Position numbers and translations under genes: made by a program. The notes under the pieces were generated by a model, which was not told the origin of the DNA, made no database searches, and saw only the letters and a program-made list of their open reading frames with translations. 64,000 nucleotides of DNA, from assembly GCA_035304345.1 (NCBI GenBank), contig DATGQE010000068.1, forward strand, positions 6,154-70,153, read 5' to 3'. Of this stretch, positions 17,564-25,797 are shown in pieces. Each line of letters begins with the position of its first letter. The stretch's first letter is position 1. This DNA comes from IDS-8 sp035304345. GTDB lineage: Bacteria > Pseudomonadota > Gammaproteobacteria > Steroidobacterales > Woeseiaceae.

Positions 17564-18004
17564 GTGCGCCTCTGGTCCCTGCATCCGCGTTACCTCGACC
17601 GCAAGGGCCTGGTTGCGCTCTGGCGCGAGGGCCTGCTCGCGCAGGCCGTGCTCGCCGGCAGGACGCGCGGCTACCGGCGGCACCCGCAGCTCCGGCGCTT
17701 CAGCGAAACGCCGGCGCCCGAAGCTCATGTGGCGGCTTATCTCGAGGTCGTCCACGCGGAAGCGGCGCGCCGCGGCTACCGTTTCGACAGGCAGCGCATC
17801 GCTCCGGGCGCCGCCGCGCCGGGCTCACTGGCCGTCACGGACGGCCAGCTCGAGCACGAGTGGGTCCATCTCAGGAAGAAGCTGGAAGCACGCGATGCGG
17901 AGTGGCTCGCGCGCTTCAGGGACGTTGCGCTCCCGGAGCCGCACCCGCTGTTCCGGGTCGTACCGGGCGAGGTGGCGAGCTGGGAGACGGGACGCCGGCC
18001 CTGA
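17564..18004 (+). CDS. Pyrimidine dimer DNA glycosylase / endonuclease V family protein
   Basis: A 146-residue protein whose opening MRLWSLHPRYLDRKGLVALW and RTRGYRRHPQLRRF match the Pyr_excise (T4 endonuclease V-like) family as found in bacterial chromosomes. T4 endonuclease V removes cyclobutane pyrimidine dimers using its N-terminal amine; the bacterial members retain the MRLWSLHP start but lack proven activity. GTG start at 17564, with GGAGCTCC eight bases before. The C-terminal half (residues ~85-146) is basic and less conserved, with a HEWVHLRKKL helix. DNA repair role is inferred from family only. Confidence 0.8.
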   Translation: MRLWSLHPRYLDRKGLVALWREGLLAQAVLAGRTRGYRRHPQLRRFSETPAPEAHVAAYLEVVHAEAARRGYRFDRQRIAPGAAAPGSLAVTDGQLEHEWVHLRKKLEARDAEWLARFRDVALPEPHPLFRVVPGEVASWETGRRP

Positions 18005-18049
18005 GCTGGCTCGCCGCACGGCTGCGACGGTACCGGCGCCAGTGGTCGA

Positions 18050-18175
18050 CTACGGTCGGGCGTTGACCGCCAGTTGCGCGGCAAAGGCTCGCTGGTAGGC
18101 CGGCGGCGCTTCGCCGCGGGCGACGTAGGCGGCCAGGTCCGGCGACCGCTCGAAGGCCGTGATCGTGACGGTCAT
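18050..18175 (-). pseudogene. 41-residue frame resembling the C-terminal tail of a glutathione S-transferase
   Basis: Minus-strand ATG at 18173-18175, with GGGGAGG about 9 bases upstream, encodes 41 residues that read like the last helix of a GST (an ERSPDLAAYVARG helix, then PPAYQRAFAAQL). A full GST is about 200 residues, and no N-terminal part is found in this position, so this is most likely a decayed remnant, although the ribosome site means a short product could still be made. It lies just after the DNA glycosylase family gene on the opposite strand and just downstream of the methyltransferase. Confidence 0.4.
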
Positions 18176-18253
18176 CGTGCATGTCCTCCCCGCGAGAGCC
18201 GCGAACGCAGTCGGAGGATGGACAGCAATGCGCGGCCGAAGTGCCTCACGAGC

Positions 18254-19231
18254 CTACCGGGTGCGTTCGACGGTCGTTGGCCGCGCGCGGTGCTCGCTCT
18301 TGCGGGGCGCGTTCGGCGAGGGTCGGTCGCGCGCGATGCGCGCTCCCTCGGCGGAGCGCGGGCGCACGACGACGTGCTGCGTCGACTCGAGCACCGGGAA
18401 ACGTGCCCGCAACCGGTCCGCGAGCGGGGGACGCGCACCGTCACCCGCGGGCGCCTCGGGAGCGCCCTCGTGCAGGAGCACCTCGAACCCGAAGTGCCGC
18501 TCCAGGACGTTACGCAGGCCCGATGCCGTGAAATAGAACAGGTGATGCCAGGCGTCGTAATGCTTGCCGCGCGACTTGCGCTTCAGTCCGATGCGGCCGA
18601 GCAGCGTCTTCAGCCGCGACGAGAGCGAGCCGATGTTGGGCACACCGATGTAGACGACGCCGCGGTCGTGCACGAGCGTGCGGACGTGCCGCAAGTAGGC
18701 CGCCGGATCCTTGAGGTGCTCGAGGACCTGGTCCATGAAGACGCAGTCGAAGCGCGCTCCGCCGAAATCGAGCGCGAGCAGGTTGCCCGACAGGACCGGG
18801 ACGCCGGTGCGCGCCGAGATCGCCCGCGCGGATGCCTCGTCAACGTCGTAGCCCTGAACCGTCCAGCCGCGATCTTTTGCGACTTCGATCTCGAGACCGT
18901 CCCCGGAGCCGATCGAGAGCAGGCGGCCCGGGGAGACGAACCGCTCGACCAGCGCCAGGTTCCGGTGTTTCGACCGGCGGCGCAGCCGCTGCCGCTCGGC
19001 GCTGTGCGCGCCCTCGACGTCTTGGACGTAACGCGCATAGAACGCGCGCAGCGCCTCGTCGGTGTACTGCGGGTTCATGAGGCGGGTGTCGCAGCGCGAA
19101 CAGCGGGCGATCGCGATACCCCATGCATCCCGGTCGAAGTCGGCAAGCCGATCCCAGCCGCATAACGGGCAGGCGACGAGCGGCGCATCGAAGTCCTGCG
19201 CCGGTGCGATCCTGGATCGGTGCTCAGGCAA
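18254..19231 (-). CDS. Class I SAM-dependent methyltransferase with N-terminal zinc ribbon
   Basis: A 325-residue protein. An N-terminal ribbon has CPLC (Cys21, Cys24) and CSRC (Cys44, Cys47), followed by a Rossmann-type methyltransferase with motif I LLSIGSGDG near residue 105, an acidic motif II (GYDVDEASA) and MDQVLEHLKDPAAYLRHVR, as in sugar- or small-molecule methyltransferases often found in polysaccharide loci. Substrate unknown. The C-terminal ~50 residues are basic and low in conservation. It is the only gene of its kind nearby; the start ATG at 19231 puts the ribbon at residue 21. Confidence 0.85.
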   Translation of the reverse strand: MPEHRSRIAPAQDFDAPLVACPLCGWDRLADFDRDAWGIAIARCSRCDTRLMNPQYTDEALRAFYARYVQDVEGAHSAERQRLRRRSKHRNLALVERFVSPGRLLSIGSGDGLEIEVAKDRGWTVQGYDVDEASARAISARTGVPVLSGNLLALDFGGARFDCVFMDQVLEHLKDPAAYLRHVRTLVHDRGVVYIGVPNIGSLSSRLKTLLGRIGLKRKSRGKHYDAWHHLFYFTASGLRNVLERHFGFEVLLHEGAPEAPAGDGARPPLADRLRARFPVLESTQHVVVRPRSAEGARIARDRPSPNAPRKSEHRARPTTVERTR

Positions 19232-19392
19232 TGTAACGACAGCCGGGCCGTGGCGTTTCCGCTTTCCGCGGAGGCGTTCCTCGAACGCGAAGCATCCGCA
19301 ACGGGCGTGCCCGCGTCAACCGTTACCGCACGTTCCTGGCGGGCGCCGCCGCGCCTGCATCGCGAGGAGCAGGCGTGCTTACCGTTGACCCG

Positions 19393-19566
19393 CTACTCCC
19401 AGCGTCCTTCGTCCCAGATCATCTCGTCCCAGTTCGAGCTGGGCGGAGGGGGCGGCGGCGATGTCGAGCCGCCTCCGTTGTCCCCGCCGCCGCCACCACC
19501 GCCGCCGCAGGCGGCGAGGGCCGGGAGCAGGAACAGTGCCACGAGCATCGCCGTCACCGTCTTCAT
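19393..19566 (-). CDS. Small glycine/proline-rich lipoprotein (57 aa)
   Basis: A 57-residue lipoprotein. The signal peptide MKTVTAMLVALFLLPALAAC ends in a lipobox (LAAC), and the mature part is a glycine run, an NGGGS segment, then a proline run (PPPPPP) and a short acidic tail WDEMIWDEGRWE. The tail could be the functional segment, with the Gly/Pro stretch as a spacer above the membrane. GGAGGACGCGTG before the ATG at 19566 supports it over an upstream ATG. It starts 27 bases after the stop of the beta-roll protein, so the two are co-transcribed. Homopolymer runs of G and C make it prone to phase change or sequencing error. Confidence 0.7.
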   Translation of the reverse strand: MKTVTAMLVALFLLPALAACGGGGGGGGDNGGGSTSPPPPPPSSNWDEMIWDEGRWE

Positions 19567-19592
19567 CACGCGTCCTCCGTGCACGCCACACG

Positions 19593-20489
19593 CTAGTGGT
19601 CTTCGAACAGGCTACCCGCCACCCAATCCGCGCTACCCTCGGCGCTGCGATGGGCGCCGCCGCCGACAGCGGAAAATGCCCCGTTGGCCTGGTTGCCGAG
19701 GCCGCCTGCGACACTGGAGTTAAGGCCGTTCGCACTGCTATCGGCACCGCCCGCGACGCTGGAGGCCTGACCTGTCGCGGAGTTGTTGGCGCCACCGCCG
19801 ACGCTGGCAGCCATGCCACGCGCCCGGTTGTTCCACCCTCCGCTGATACTGGCGGCGAAAGCGCTTGCGGAACTGTCTCGCCCGCCGCTGACGCTGGCGA
19901 AATCGAAGTTGGTGGTGTTCCGGTACCCGACGACGATGCCGCCCCAGCGCGTGTAGTTGTGCTCGCTGCCGACGACCAGGTAATGCGAGCCGCTCTTGTG
20001 GCTCACCGCCCAGACGCCGCCCGCGGCATTGCATTCCTCTTCGTTCGTGACGGGAGCCGAGGTCGAGACATCGAAGCCGATGGAGCACTCGGACCCGCCT
20101 CCACGAGCCTCGTCGTAGCCGATCAGCAGGTTGCCGGTGCCGTTCGCCGTCCGGGTCTCTCCGAGACCGTTGACGAGCTGCAGGTTCGCACCGGTGACGC
20201 GAATCGCGGGCTGGCCGTTCACGGTTTCGAGCGACAGGTAGGGATCGATGTTGAGCGCGTTCGTGAGTTGCTGGCGCAGCTCGGCGATCTCCGCTTCGAG
20301 CGCCGCGATCCGCGCGTCGTTGTCGTTCACCGCCTCGGCCACCGCGGCGAAGTTGGCGTTCACCTCGTCGGCCTTGGCCGGCGTCCCGGCCGTGAACGTC
20401 AAGAGATCTTCGACCGGTCCGGCACCGGCGGTGCCCACGGCCCCGAGCGCCAGGCTCGCGCTCGCGAGAACGATTCTCCACCTCGGCAT
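19593..20489 (-). CDS. Secreted protein with coiled coil and left-handed beta-roll repeats
   Basis: A 298-residue protein with a Sec signal (cleavage near GAGP, residue 25), a coiled coil (residues ~45-78, IAALEAEIAELRQQL) and a unique middle domain (residues ~80-190, with Cys residues at SECSIGF and EEEC). The C-terminal part (about 195-290) is at least six 15-residue repeats of the type SVxGGxxNxAxGxxx, the same pattern as the head of YadA-like trimeric autotransporters. No membrane-anchor barrel follows, so it is not a classical autotransporter. It ends SLFEDH. Function is probably adhesion or matrix-related; this is inference from repeat type. Confidence 0.85.
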   Translation of the reverse strand: MPRWRIVLASASLALGAVGTAGAGPVEDLLTFTAGTPAKADEVNANFAAVAEAVNDNDARIAALEAEIAELRQQLTNALNIDPYLSLETVNGQPAIRVTGANLQLVNGLGETRTANGTGNLLIGYDEARGGGSECSIGFDVSTSAPVTNEEECNAAGGVWAVSHKSGSHYLVVGSEHNYTRWGGIVVGYRNTTNFDFASVSGGRDSSASAFAASISGGWNNRARGMAASVGGGANNSATGQASSVAGGADSSANGLNSSVAGGLGNQANGAFSAVGGGAHRSAEGSADWVAGSLFEDH

Positions 20490-20597
20490 GAAGGATCCTC
20501 CCTGTCGTTCGCCGATCGCCACGCCGGTGCACGCTAGCAGAGCCGGGCGGGCGCCTGTATCGCCCGAACGGGCGACACCGTCCGCCTCGCGCCGCGT

Positions 20598-20603
20598 TAC
20601 ACT
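20598..20603 (+). promoter_or_regulatory. Candidate -10 box (TACACT) for the response regulator gene
   Basis: TACACT lies 21 bases before the ATG at 20625, with GGGAGG in between. The same TACACT appears before the GNAT gene at 52998. The -35 is not convincing. Confidence 0.3.
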
Positions 20604-20624
20604 TCTCGCCGGGAGGTACGCGGG

Positions 20625-21296
20625 ATGGCCGAGCGCGAGCGGGTCGCAGTCGTGATCGTCGAGGACGATCCGGCTTTTCGCGCACGCTTCGAGCAGATCC
20701 TGGCGCCCGCCGCCGGTTACGATGTGCTGGCCGCGGTCGGGTCCGTCGCGGAGGGGATCGACGCCGTGCGCGCCGCACCGGTCGATCTCCTGGTCGTCGA
20801 TCTCGGTCTGCCGGACGGCGACGGCATCGAAGTGATCCGCGAGGTGACGGAGCGGCAACCCGCGTGCGCGGTCATGGTCGTCACCGTGTTCGGGGACGAG
20901 GAGCACGTCGTGAGCGCCATCGAAGCCGGGGCCAGCGGCTACCTGCTCAAGGACTCCGATCCGGCCGACTTCACGGCGGCCGTCCGCGACCTGCTCGACG
21001 GCGGCTCGCCGGTCAGCCCCATGGTGGCCCGCCTGGTGCTCGAGCGCCTGCGGAGGCCCGCCCAGCGCCCCCCGTTCGAGGCGGGGGGCGCGGACCTCGT
21101 CCAGCTCAGCGAGCGGGAAGCGGAGATCCTCACCCTGGTCGCAAAGGGCTTCAGCTTCGCCGACATCTGCAGGCTGCTGGCCATCACCAACAACACCGTC
21201 AAGACCCACGTCAACCGCATTTATCGTAAGCTTGCCGTGCATTCTCGCGGGCAGGCTGTCTATGAAGCGGCGCGTCTCGGGCTCATCGATTTGTAG
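20625..21296 (+). CDS. NarL/FixJ-type response regulator
   Basis: Two-component transcription regulator of 223 residues. Receiver domain with the acidic pair at residues 14-15 (VEDD), phospho-acceptor Asp59 (VVDLGLPDGDG), a conserved Thr (VVTVFGD) and Lys in LLKD. LuxR-type helix-turn-helix at ~155-215: LSEREAEILTLVAKG and TVKTHVNRIYRKL. All receiver residues for phosphorylation are present. The cognate sensor kinase gene begins 35 bases inside this gene, so the two are an overlapping pair. Divergent from the beta-roll protein gene at 20489, which may be a target. Confidence 0.95.
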   Translation: MAERERVAVVIVEDDPAFRARFEQILAPAAGYDVLAAVGSVAEGIDAVRAAPVDLLVVDLGLPDGDGIEVIREVTERQPACAVMVVTVFGDEEHVVSAIEAGASGYLLKDSDPADFTAAVRDLLDGGSPVSPMVARLVLERLRRPAQRPPFEAGGADLVQLSEREAEILTLVAKGFSFADICRLLAITNNTVKTHVNRIYRKLAVHSRGQAVYEAARLGLIDL

Positions 21297-23097
21297 GGGA
21301 GCGATCACCGTCCTGCTCGTCGTGCTGTCCCCGGGCGTCTTCGCCCAAGCGCTGGGGATCGCCGAGTTCGAGTACTTCCCCGGTCACGTCTCCGGCGAGC
21401 CGCCGCCGCCGGAGGCCGTGGGCCCGGAGCGCAGCAAGGGCCTCGTGTTCGTGCCGGACAGCGAGCGCGGTGCTGCCCGCTGGTTGCGGGGGCGCTTCGA
21501 CCTGGATACGGCACCGCACAACGTCCACGCTCTTTACATCTCCGCCGCGAACCGCGGCGTACGCGCGTTCGTCAACGGCGTGGAAGTCGGCAGCACCAGC
21601 CTGTCGGATGCCGAACGGTTCGGCTGGAACTACCCGCTCTTCTTCAGCATCCCGCCGTCGCTCCTGCACGCCGGGTCGAACACGATCGACCTGCACCTGC
21701 GACTGACCTCGAGGGGATGGGGCAGCCTGCGGGACGCGCACGTCGGTCCGCACGACGCGCTCAAGCCGTTGTACGACCAGGTCCTGTTCTGGCGCGTGAC
21801 AGGTCCGCAGGTCACCAGCCTCATCGCCGTGCTGACCGGCGCCGTCGCGTTCCTCGTGTGGCTGAGGCGCCGGCACGAGACGGTGTTCGCGTGGTTCGCC
21901 CTGGCCTGCTTCACGGCCGCAATCCGTAACGCGCACTTCTACGTGGCCGCGCCACTCTCGGAGCGCTGGTACGAAGTCTGGGCAGCGGTTCCGCTGCACT
22001 GGGGCTCGGTGGCGCTCGTGCTGTTCGCGTTCAGGCTGTGCGAGCGCCGCTTCCCGAGGGTCGAATCGGTGCTGCTGTGGGCAGCCGTCTTCTGGAGCGC
22101 GGCCATCGTGCTCGCCGGCGAGCGCATCACCCGGGTCGTCGTCGACCTCGGTTACCTGTGGCTCGTCGCCGCCAACGTCGGGCTGATCGGCTTCGCCGTC
22201 GCGCAGGTCCTGCACCGGCCGAAGGTCGACCGCATCCTGCTGCTCGTCGCGCTGCTCGTGACGTTCGCGTTCGGCGCACTCGATTTCACGCTGCTCACGT
22301 CCCTGCGCGACAGCGAGTGGCGCGTGTACATGCTCCCGTACAGCACGCTATTGATCTCGCTCGTGATGGGTGCGGTGCTGGTCGACGCCTTCGCCCGCGC
22401 GCGGGTTCGGCAGGAGCAGATCAACCGGGAGCTGGATGCGCGGCTCGCGGTGCGCGAGCGGCAACTGCAGGAGCAGCACGAGGCGCTGCTGCGGCTGGAA
22501 ACGGAACGCGCCAAGACCCGCGAGCGACAGCGCATACTGCGCGACATCCACGACGGCCTGGGCTCACAGCTCCTGAGCTCGATCCACCTGGTCGAAGGCG
22601 GATCGCTCGACCCGCGCCGCGTGGCGGACGTGCTGCGCGAATGCGTGGACGACCTGCGCCTCGCCATCGATTCGCTGAAGCCTTCGGGCAACGATCTCCT
22701 CGCCGTGCTCGGCAATTTCCGCTACCGGATGGAGCCGCGGCTGGCGCACGCCGGGGTGAGTCTCGAGTGGTCGGTGAGCCCGGACGCGAGCTCGCCGGAG
22801 CTCTCGAGCGAGCAGGTGCTGCACGTGCTGCGGATCGTGCAGGAGGCCGTGACCAACAGCCTGAAGCATGCCAGCCCGAGCGTGTTGCGGGTGAGCTATG
22901 TCCGCGATCCGGCGACGGGCGAATGGCAACTCACGATCGACGACGACGGTGCGGGCTTCGTGCCCGCGCCGGCGCTACAGGGCCACGGTGTCGGCAACAT
23001 GCGCGCACGCGCCGCGCAGGCCGGCCTCCATTTCGATATCGGTGCCACGGACAGCGGCACGACGGTGCGCGTCGGCTCCCGGGGTTTTGCCTGCTGA
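21262..23097 (+). CDS. NarL-partner sensor histidine kinase with 7TMR-DISM-like input
   Basis: A 611-residue membrane sensor. Signal peptide, an extracytoplasmic beta-rich domain (~residues 30-165, with the phrase FGWNYPLFFSIPPSLL) followed by about seven hydrophobic helices (~175-385), a coiled coil (ARVRQEQINRELDARL) and the HisKA_3 transmitter: RQRILRDIHDGLGSQL with phospho-His430, then HATPase_c with EAVTNSLKHA, DDDGAGF and GHGVGNMRARA. The input architecture resembles 7TMR-DISM sensors that read carbohydrate-like or extracellular signals. ATG at 21262 overlaps the response regulator gene; an upstream TTG at 21232 is a less likely start. All catalytic boxes are intact. Confidence 0.92.
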   Translation: MKRRVSGSSICRGAITVLLVVLSPGVFAQALGIAEFEYFPGHVSGEPPPPEAVGPERSKGLVFVPDSERGAARWLRGRFDLDTAPHNVHALYISAANRGVRAFVNGVEVGSTSLSDAERFGWNYPLFFSIPPSLLHAGSNTIDLHLRLTSRGWGSLRDAHVGPHDALKPLYDQVLFWRVTGPQVTSLIAVLTGAVAFLVWLRRRHETVFAWFALACFTAAIRNAHFYVAAPLSERWYEVWAAVPLHWGSVALVLFAFRLCERRFPRVESVLLWAAVFWSAAIVLAGERITRVVVDLGYLWLVAANVGLIGFAVAQVLHRPKVDRILLLVALLVTFAFGALDFTLLTSLRDSEWRVYMLPYSTLLISLVMGAVLVDAFARARVRQEQINRELDARLAVRERQLQEQHEALLRLETERAKTRERQRILRDIHDGLGSQLLSSIHLVEGGSLDPRRVADVLRECVDDLRLAIDSLKPSGNDLLAVLGNFRYRMEPRLAHAGVSLEWSVSPDASSPELSSEQVLHVLRIVQEAVTNSLKHASPSVLRVSYVRDPATGEWQLTIDDDGAGFVPAPALQGHGVGNMRARAAQAGLHFDIGATDSGTTVRVGSRGFAC

Positions 23098-23171
23098 GAC
23101 CGCGGCGGCGTGCTGCGGCCGCGGCTGCCGGCAGACATCGCAGCCCGGATCGGCTACCCTCGGCAACCGCA

Positions 23172-24083
23172 ATGCCCGTCGCGACCCCGCTGCCCAAATG
23201 GCCCACCCTGCACTTCGAGCGGGAGCTCGCCGGGACGGTGTGCGGCGTGGACGAGGCGGGGTATTCGCCGATCGCCGGGCCGGTAGTCGCGGCCGCGGTC
23301 GTCCTGCCGCGCGGTCCCAAGCCGCGCGGCCTGCGCGGGCTCACGGATTCCAAGCTGCTCTCGGCCGCCGCGCGCGAGCGCTTCTATGAAACCATCCAGC
23401 GCATCGCGAACGTCGGCGTCGGCATCGCGAGCGTCGAGGAGATCGATCGCCTCAACATCTACTACGCCGACATGCTCGCCATGCAGCGCGCGGTGGAAGC
23501 GCTCGGCGATACGCCGGACGCCGCCCTCGTGGACGGCCGCGGCCGCCCGCGCGTCTCCTGCACGGTGAAAACGCTGGTCAAGGGCGATCGCCGCTCGCTC
23601 TCGATCGCCGCAGCGTCGGTCGTCGCCAAGGTCGTGCGCGACCGGTTGATGCACGAGCTCGCGCCGCGTCACCCGCATTACGGCTGGGAGACGAACGTCG
23701 GCTACGCCACCGACCGGCATTACCTGGGGCTGCTGCGCAAGGGGCCGTCGGAGCACCATCGCCGCAGCTTCGCGCCGCTGACGACGCTGTTCGGCCCGGA
23801 GGGTCCCGCGCTTTCGAGCTTCAGGTTCCTGCCGATGCGCGAGCGGCCCGACCTCGGCCGGCCGGTGCTGCTGGAGCTGCGCCCCGACCTGCACGCCGTG
23901 TTCGACGGCACGGGTCATCACGTCGGCGTCGTCAAGTGCCTCCGCGGCAAGTGGACGTTCCGGGCGCTCGGCTACGACGAGGAGGAGAAGGTCCTGCCGG
24001 GCTCGGGCCCGTGCGCCGCCTTCCACGGTGCCCACCTGCCGGGCCCGGAGCCGGCCGCGCTGCTCCGGCTGTTCCGCCTCTAG
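23172..24083 (+). CDS. RNase HII homologue with altered GRG motif and extra C-terminal domain
   Basis: A 303-residue protein. Residues ~20-205 clearly align with RNase HII: the four acidic catalytic positions are all present (Asp27 and Glu28 in GVDEAG, Asp121 in VDGRG, Asp139 in KGDRR), as are IAAASVVAK and the EHHRRSF tail. In the canonical family the sequence after DEAG is R-G-P (the GRG motif that contacts the ribonucleotide); here residues 30-32 are GYS. Residues ~206-303 form an additional region not found in rnhB, with no family I recognise. So this is likely a paralogue or a functionally altered RNase HII, not the housekeeping enzyme; whether a normal rnhB exists elsewhere cannot be seen. 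Confidence 0.85.
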   Translation: MPVATPLPKWPTLHFERELAGTVCGVDEAGYSPIAGPVVAAAVVLPRGPKPRGLRGLTDSKLLSAAARERFYETIQRIANVGVGIASVEEIDRLNIYYADMLAMQRAVEALGDTPDAALVDGRGRPRVSCTVKTLVKGDRRSLSIAAASVVAKVVRDRLMHELAPRHPHYGWETNVGYATDRHYLGLLRKGPSEHHRRSFAPLTTLFGPEGPALSSFRFLPMRERPDLGRPVLLELRPDLHAVFDGTGHHVGVVKCLRGKWTFRALGYDEEEKVLPGSGPCAAFHGAHLPGPEPAALLRLFRL

Positions 24084-25105
24084 CGCCGCCGGTCGATCGC
24101 CGGCCCGGGATCTCCCCGCGGCTCGTGACCGAGGATCACGATCTCGCGCCCGGTATCGACCACGCGCAGGCCGAGCGACTCGCGCAAGGCGAATTCGAAG
24201 CCCTGCAGCGCGGAGATCCTGAACACGCCGCTCACGCGGATGTCCGCGAGCGCGTCGTCACCCAGCCTGAACGGCTTTGCCGTGTAGCGATTCACCTCCG
24301 CGATGGCGGCGGCCAGCGCCTCGGAGTCGAACTCGATGCGCCGGTTCTGCCAGGCCTGGATGCGCCGCACGTTCGCCGGCACGACCGCCTCGAGTGAGCC
24401 GTTGACGTCGAGCAGCGCCGCCTGTCCGACTTCCAGCGACGGCACCAGGCTGCCCGCGGGCTCGCCGGCGCGCTTGACCTCCACGGCGCCGTCGAGCACC
24501 GAGACGGTGATCGCGTCGTCCGAACGGCGCACGGCGAACCGCGTGCCGATCGCCCGGGCGACGCCGGGCCCGGCCACGACCTCGAACGGCCGGTTTGCGT
24601 CCTTGCTGACGTCGAACAAGGCTTCGCCCTCCGCGAGGAGGATCCTCCGCACCTCGTCGTCGTACTTCACGGCGATGCGCGTCGCCGTGTTGAGCGTGAC
24701 GTGCGACCCGTCCGCCAACACGACGTCGCGTTGCTCGCCCCTGGCCGTCCGGTACTCCGGCGCGTCGAAGTAGTGGAAGCTCAATGTCACGGCAACGGCG
24801 GCGAGCACGGCCGCGGCAGCCGCGCTCCACGCCAGCGCGCGCCGGCGCATCCGCCGCGTGGCGCGCCGCGCCACGCGCTCCGGTGCCGGCGCGCCCGCCT
24901 CCGTGCCCGGCGTCTCGAGCAGCCTGCGGATGTCCGGGTCGTGCGCCAGCTCGTTCGCGCGCTCCCAGGCGAGCTCGCATTGCGCGTACCTGACGACGTT
25001 CTCCGGATCGGCGAGGAGCCAGCTCTGGAAGAGATCCTCCGTCTGCCGGGCGACCTCCGGATCGCGGCGGCGGGCAAACCATTCGGCGGCCGGCTCCGGT
25101 TTCAT
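24080..25105 (-). CDS. FecR-family anti-sigma/transmembrane signal transducer
   Basis: A 341-residue inner-membrane anti-sigma factor. N-terminal cytoplasmic DUF4880-type segment (EWFARRRDPE, then FQSWLLADPENVVRYAQCELAWERA), a single transmembrane helix at ~92-113, a periplasmic FecR domain (GEQRDVVLADGSHVTLNTATRIAV, AEGEALFDV, GTRFAVRR) and a C-terminal DUF4974/STN-like domain. In FecIR systems it holds the sigma factor and receives the signal from the STN domain of the outer-membrane receptor. Its ATG overlaps the sigma stop codon (ATGA), so the pair is coupled, and its stop shares CTAG with the convergent RNase HII gene. The receptor gene is divergent at 25798. Confidence 0.93.
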   Translation of the reverse strand: MKPEPAAEWFARRRDPEVARQTEDLFQSWLLADPENVVRYAQCELAWERANELAHDPDIRRLLETPGTEAGAPAPERVARRATRRMRRRALAWSAAAAAVLAAVAVTLSFHYFDAPEYRTARGEQRDVVLADGSHVTLNTATRIAVKYDDEVRRILLAEGEALFDVSKDANRPFEVVAGPGVARAIGTRFAVRRSDDAITVSVLDGAVEVKRAGEPAGSLVPSLEVGQAALLDVNGSLEAVVPANVRRIQAWQNRRIEFDSEALAAAIAEVNRYTAKPFRLGDDALADIRVSGVFRISALQGFEFALRESLGLRVVDTGREIVILGHEPRGDPGPAIDRRR

Positions 25106-25644
25106 GATTCCCCCTCGATCGAATTCCTGAGGCTCGCCACGGCGATGCTCATGTAGCGCTCGACCGTGCGAATGCCGATCCCGAGGTCGCGGGCTATCTG
25201 CGGATAGGTCATGTCGTTGAAGCGATGCATCAGGAACACCCGGCACACCGCCGGCTCGAGCGCGAGCAGCGCCGCCTTGAGCCGGGCCAGCGTGGCGTCC
25301 AGGTGGACGGATTCCTCGGGCTCCTGGAGCGCCCGCTCGCCGCTGTGGCTCTCGAGCGCCGCGTGCTGGTCCAGGCGGTGCGCCTTGCGGCGCCGGAAAT
25401 AGTCGCGGACCAGGTTGGTGGCGACCTGGAACACGTAGGCACGTGCGTTGGCCTCGATGTGTCCCAGGCACTCCTGGCGCAGCAGGCGCAGGTAGGTTTC
25501 CTGGAGCAGCTCGTCGGCGTCCTCGGCGTTCGGCAGCAGGCCGGCCAGGTAGCGGGACAGGGGGGCACGATACTCGCGGAACAGTGCCTCGACGTACGCC
25601 GCTACGGTATCCCCGGTTCGTTCCTGCGTCTGCATGCCACTCAT
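25102..25644 (-). CDS. ECF RNA polymerase sigma factor, FecI-type
   Basis: A 180-residue ECF sigma factor. Region 2 is at residues ~20-85 (LFREYRAPLSRYLAGLLPNAEDADELLQETYLRLL) and region 4 at ~120-175 (LEPAVCRVFLMHRFNDMTYPQIARDLGIGIRTVERYMSIAV), with helix-turn-helix IARDLGIGIRTVE. The overlap with the FecR gene and the divergent receptor with an STN domain identify it as a FecI-like cell-surface signalling sigma. The start is ATG at 25644, or MQTQE nine bases further in. It probably drives the receptor/peptidase operon and its own gene. Confidence 0.93.
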   Translation of the reverse strand: MSGMQTQERTGDTVAAYVEALFREYRAPLSRYLAGLLPNAEDADELLQETYLRLLRQECLGHIEANARAYVFQVATNLVRDYFRRRKAHRLDQHAALESHSGERALQEPEESVHLDATLARLKAALLALEPAVCRVFLMHRFNDMTYPQIARDLGIGIRTVERYMSIAVASLRNSIEGES

Positions 25645-25665
25645 TGTAACGAGCCGGCGACCGCG

Positions 25666-25700
25666 AACCCGCCACCTCGTTCCGCGCCGGGTGGCGGGTT
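25666..25700. promoter_or_regulatory. 11-base inverted repeat between sigma and receptor genes
   Basis: AACCCGCCACC (25666-25676) and GGTGGCGGGTT (25690-25700) are perfect arms with 13 bases between. It lies between the two divergent starts, so it could be an operator or a hairpin in one leader transcript. Confidence 0.5.
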
Positions 25701-25797
25701 TCGGCTTCCGCTTCGTTTAACAGGCATGGACCGCGAGCCGTACCGGGTCGCGGGAGTGCAGACCAGACCGGAAAACGCTGGGAGGGGAGCCTTCGGC

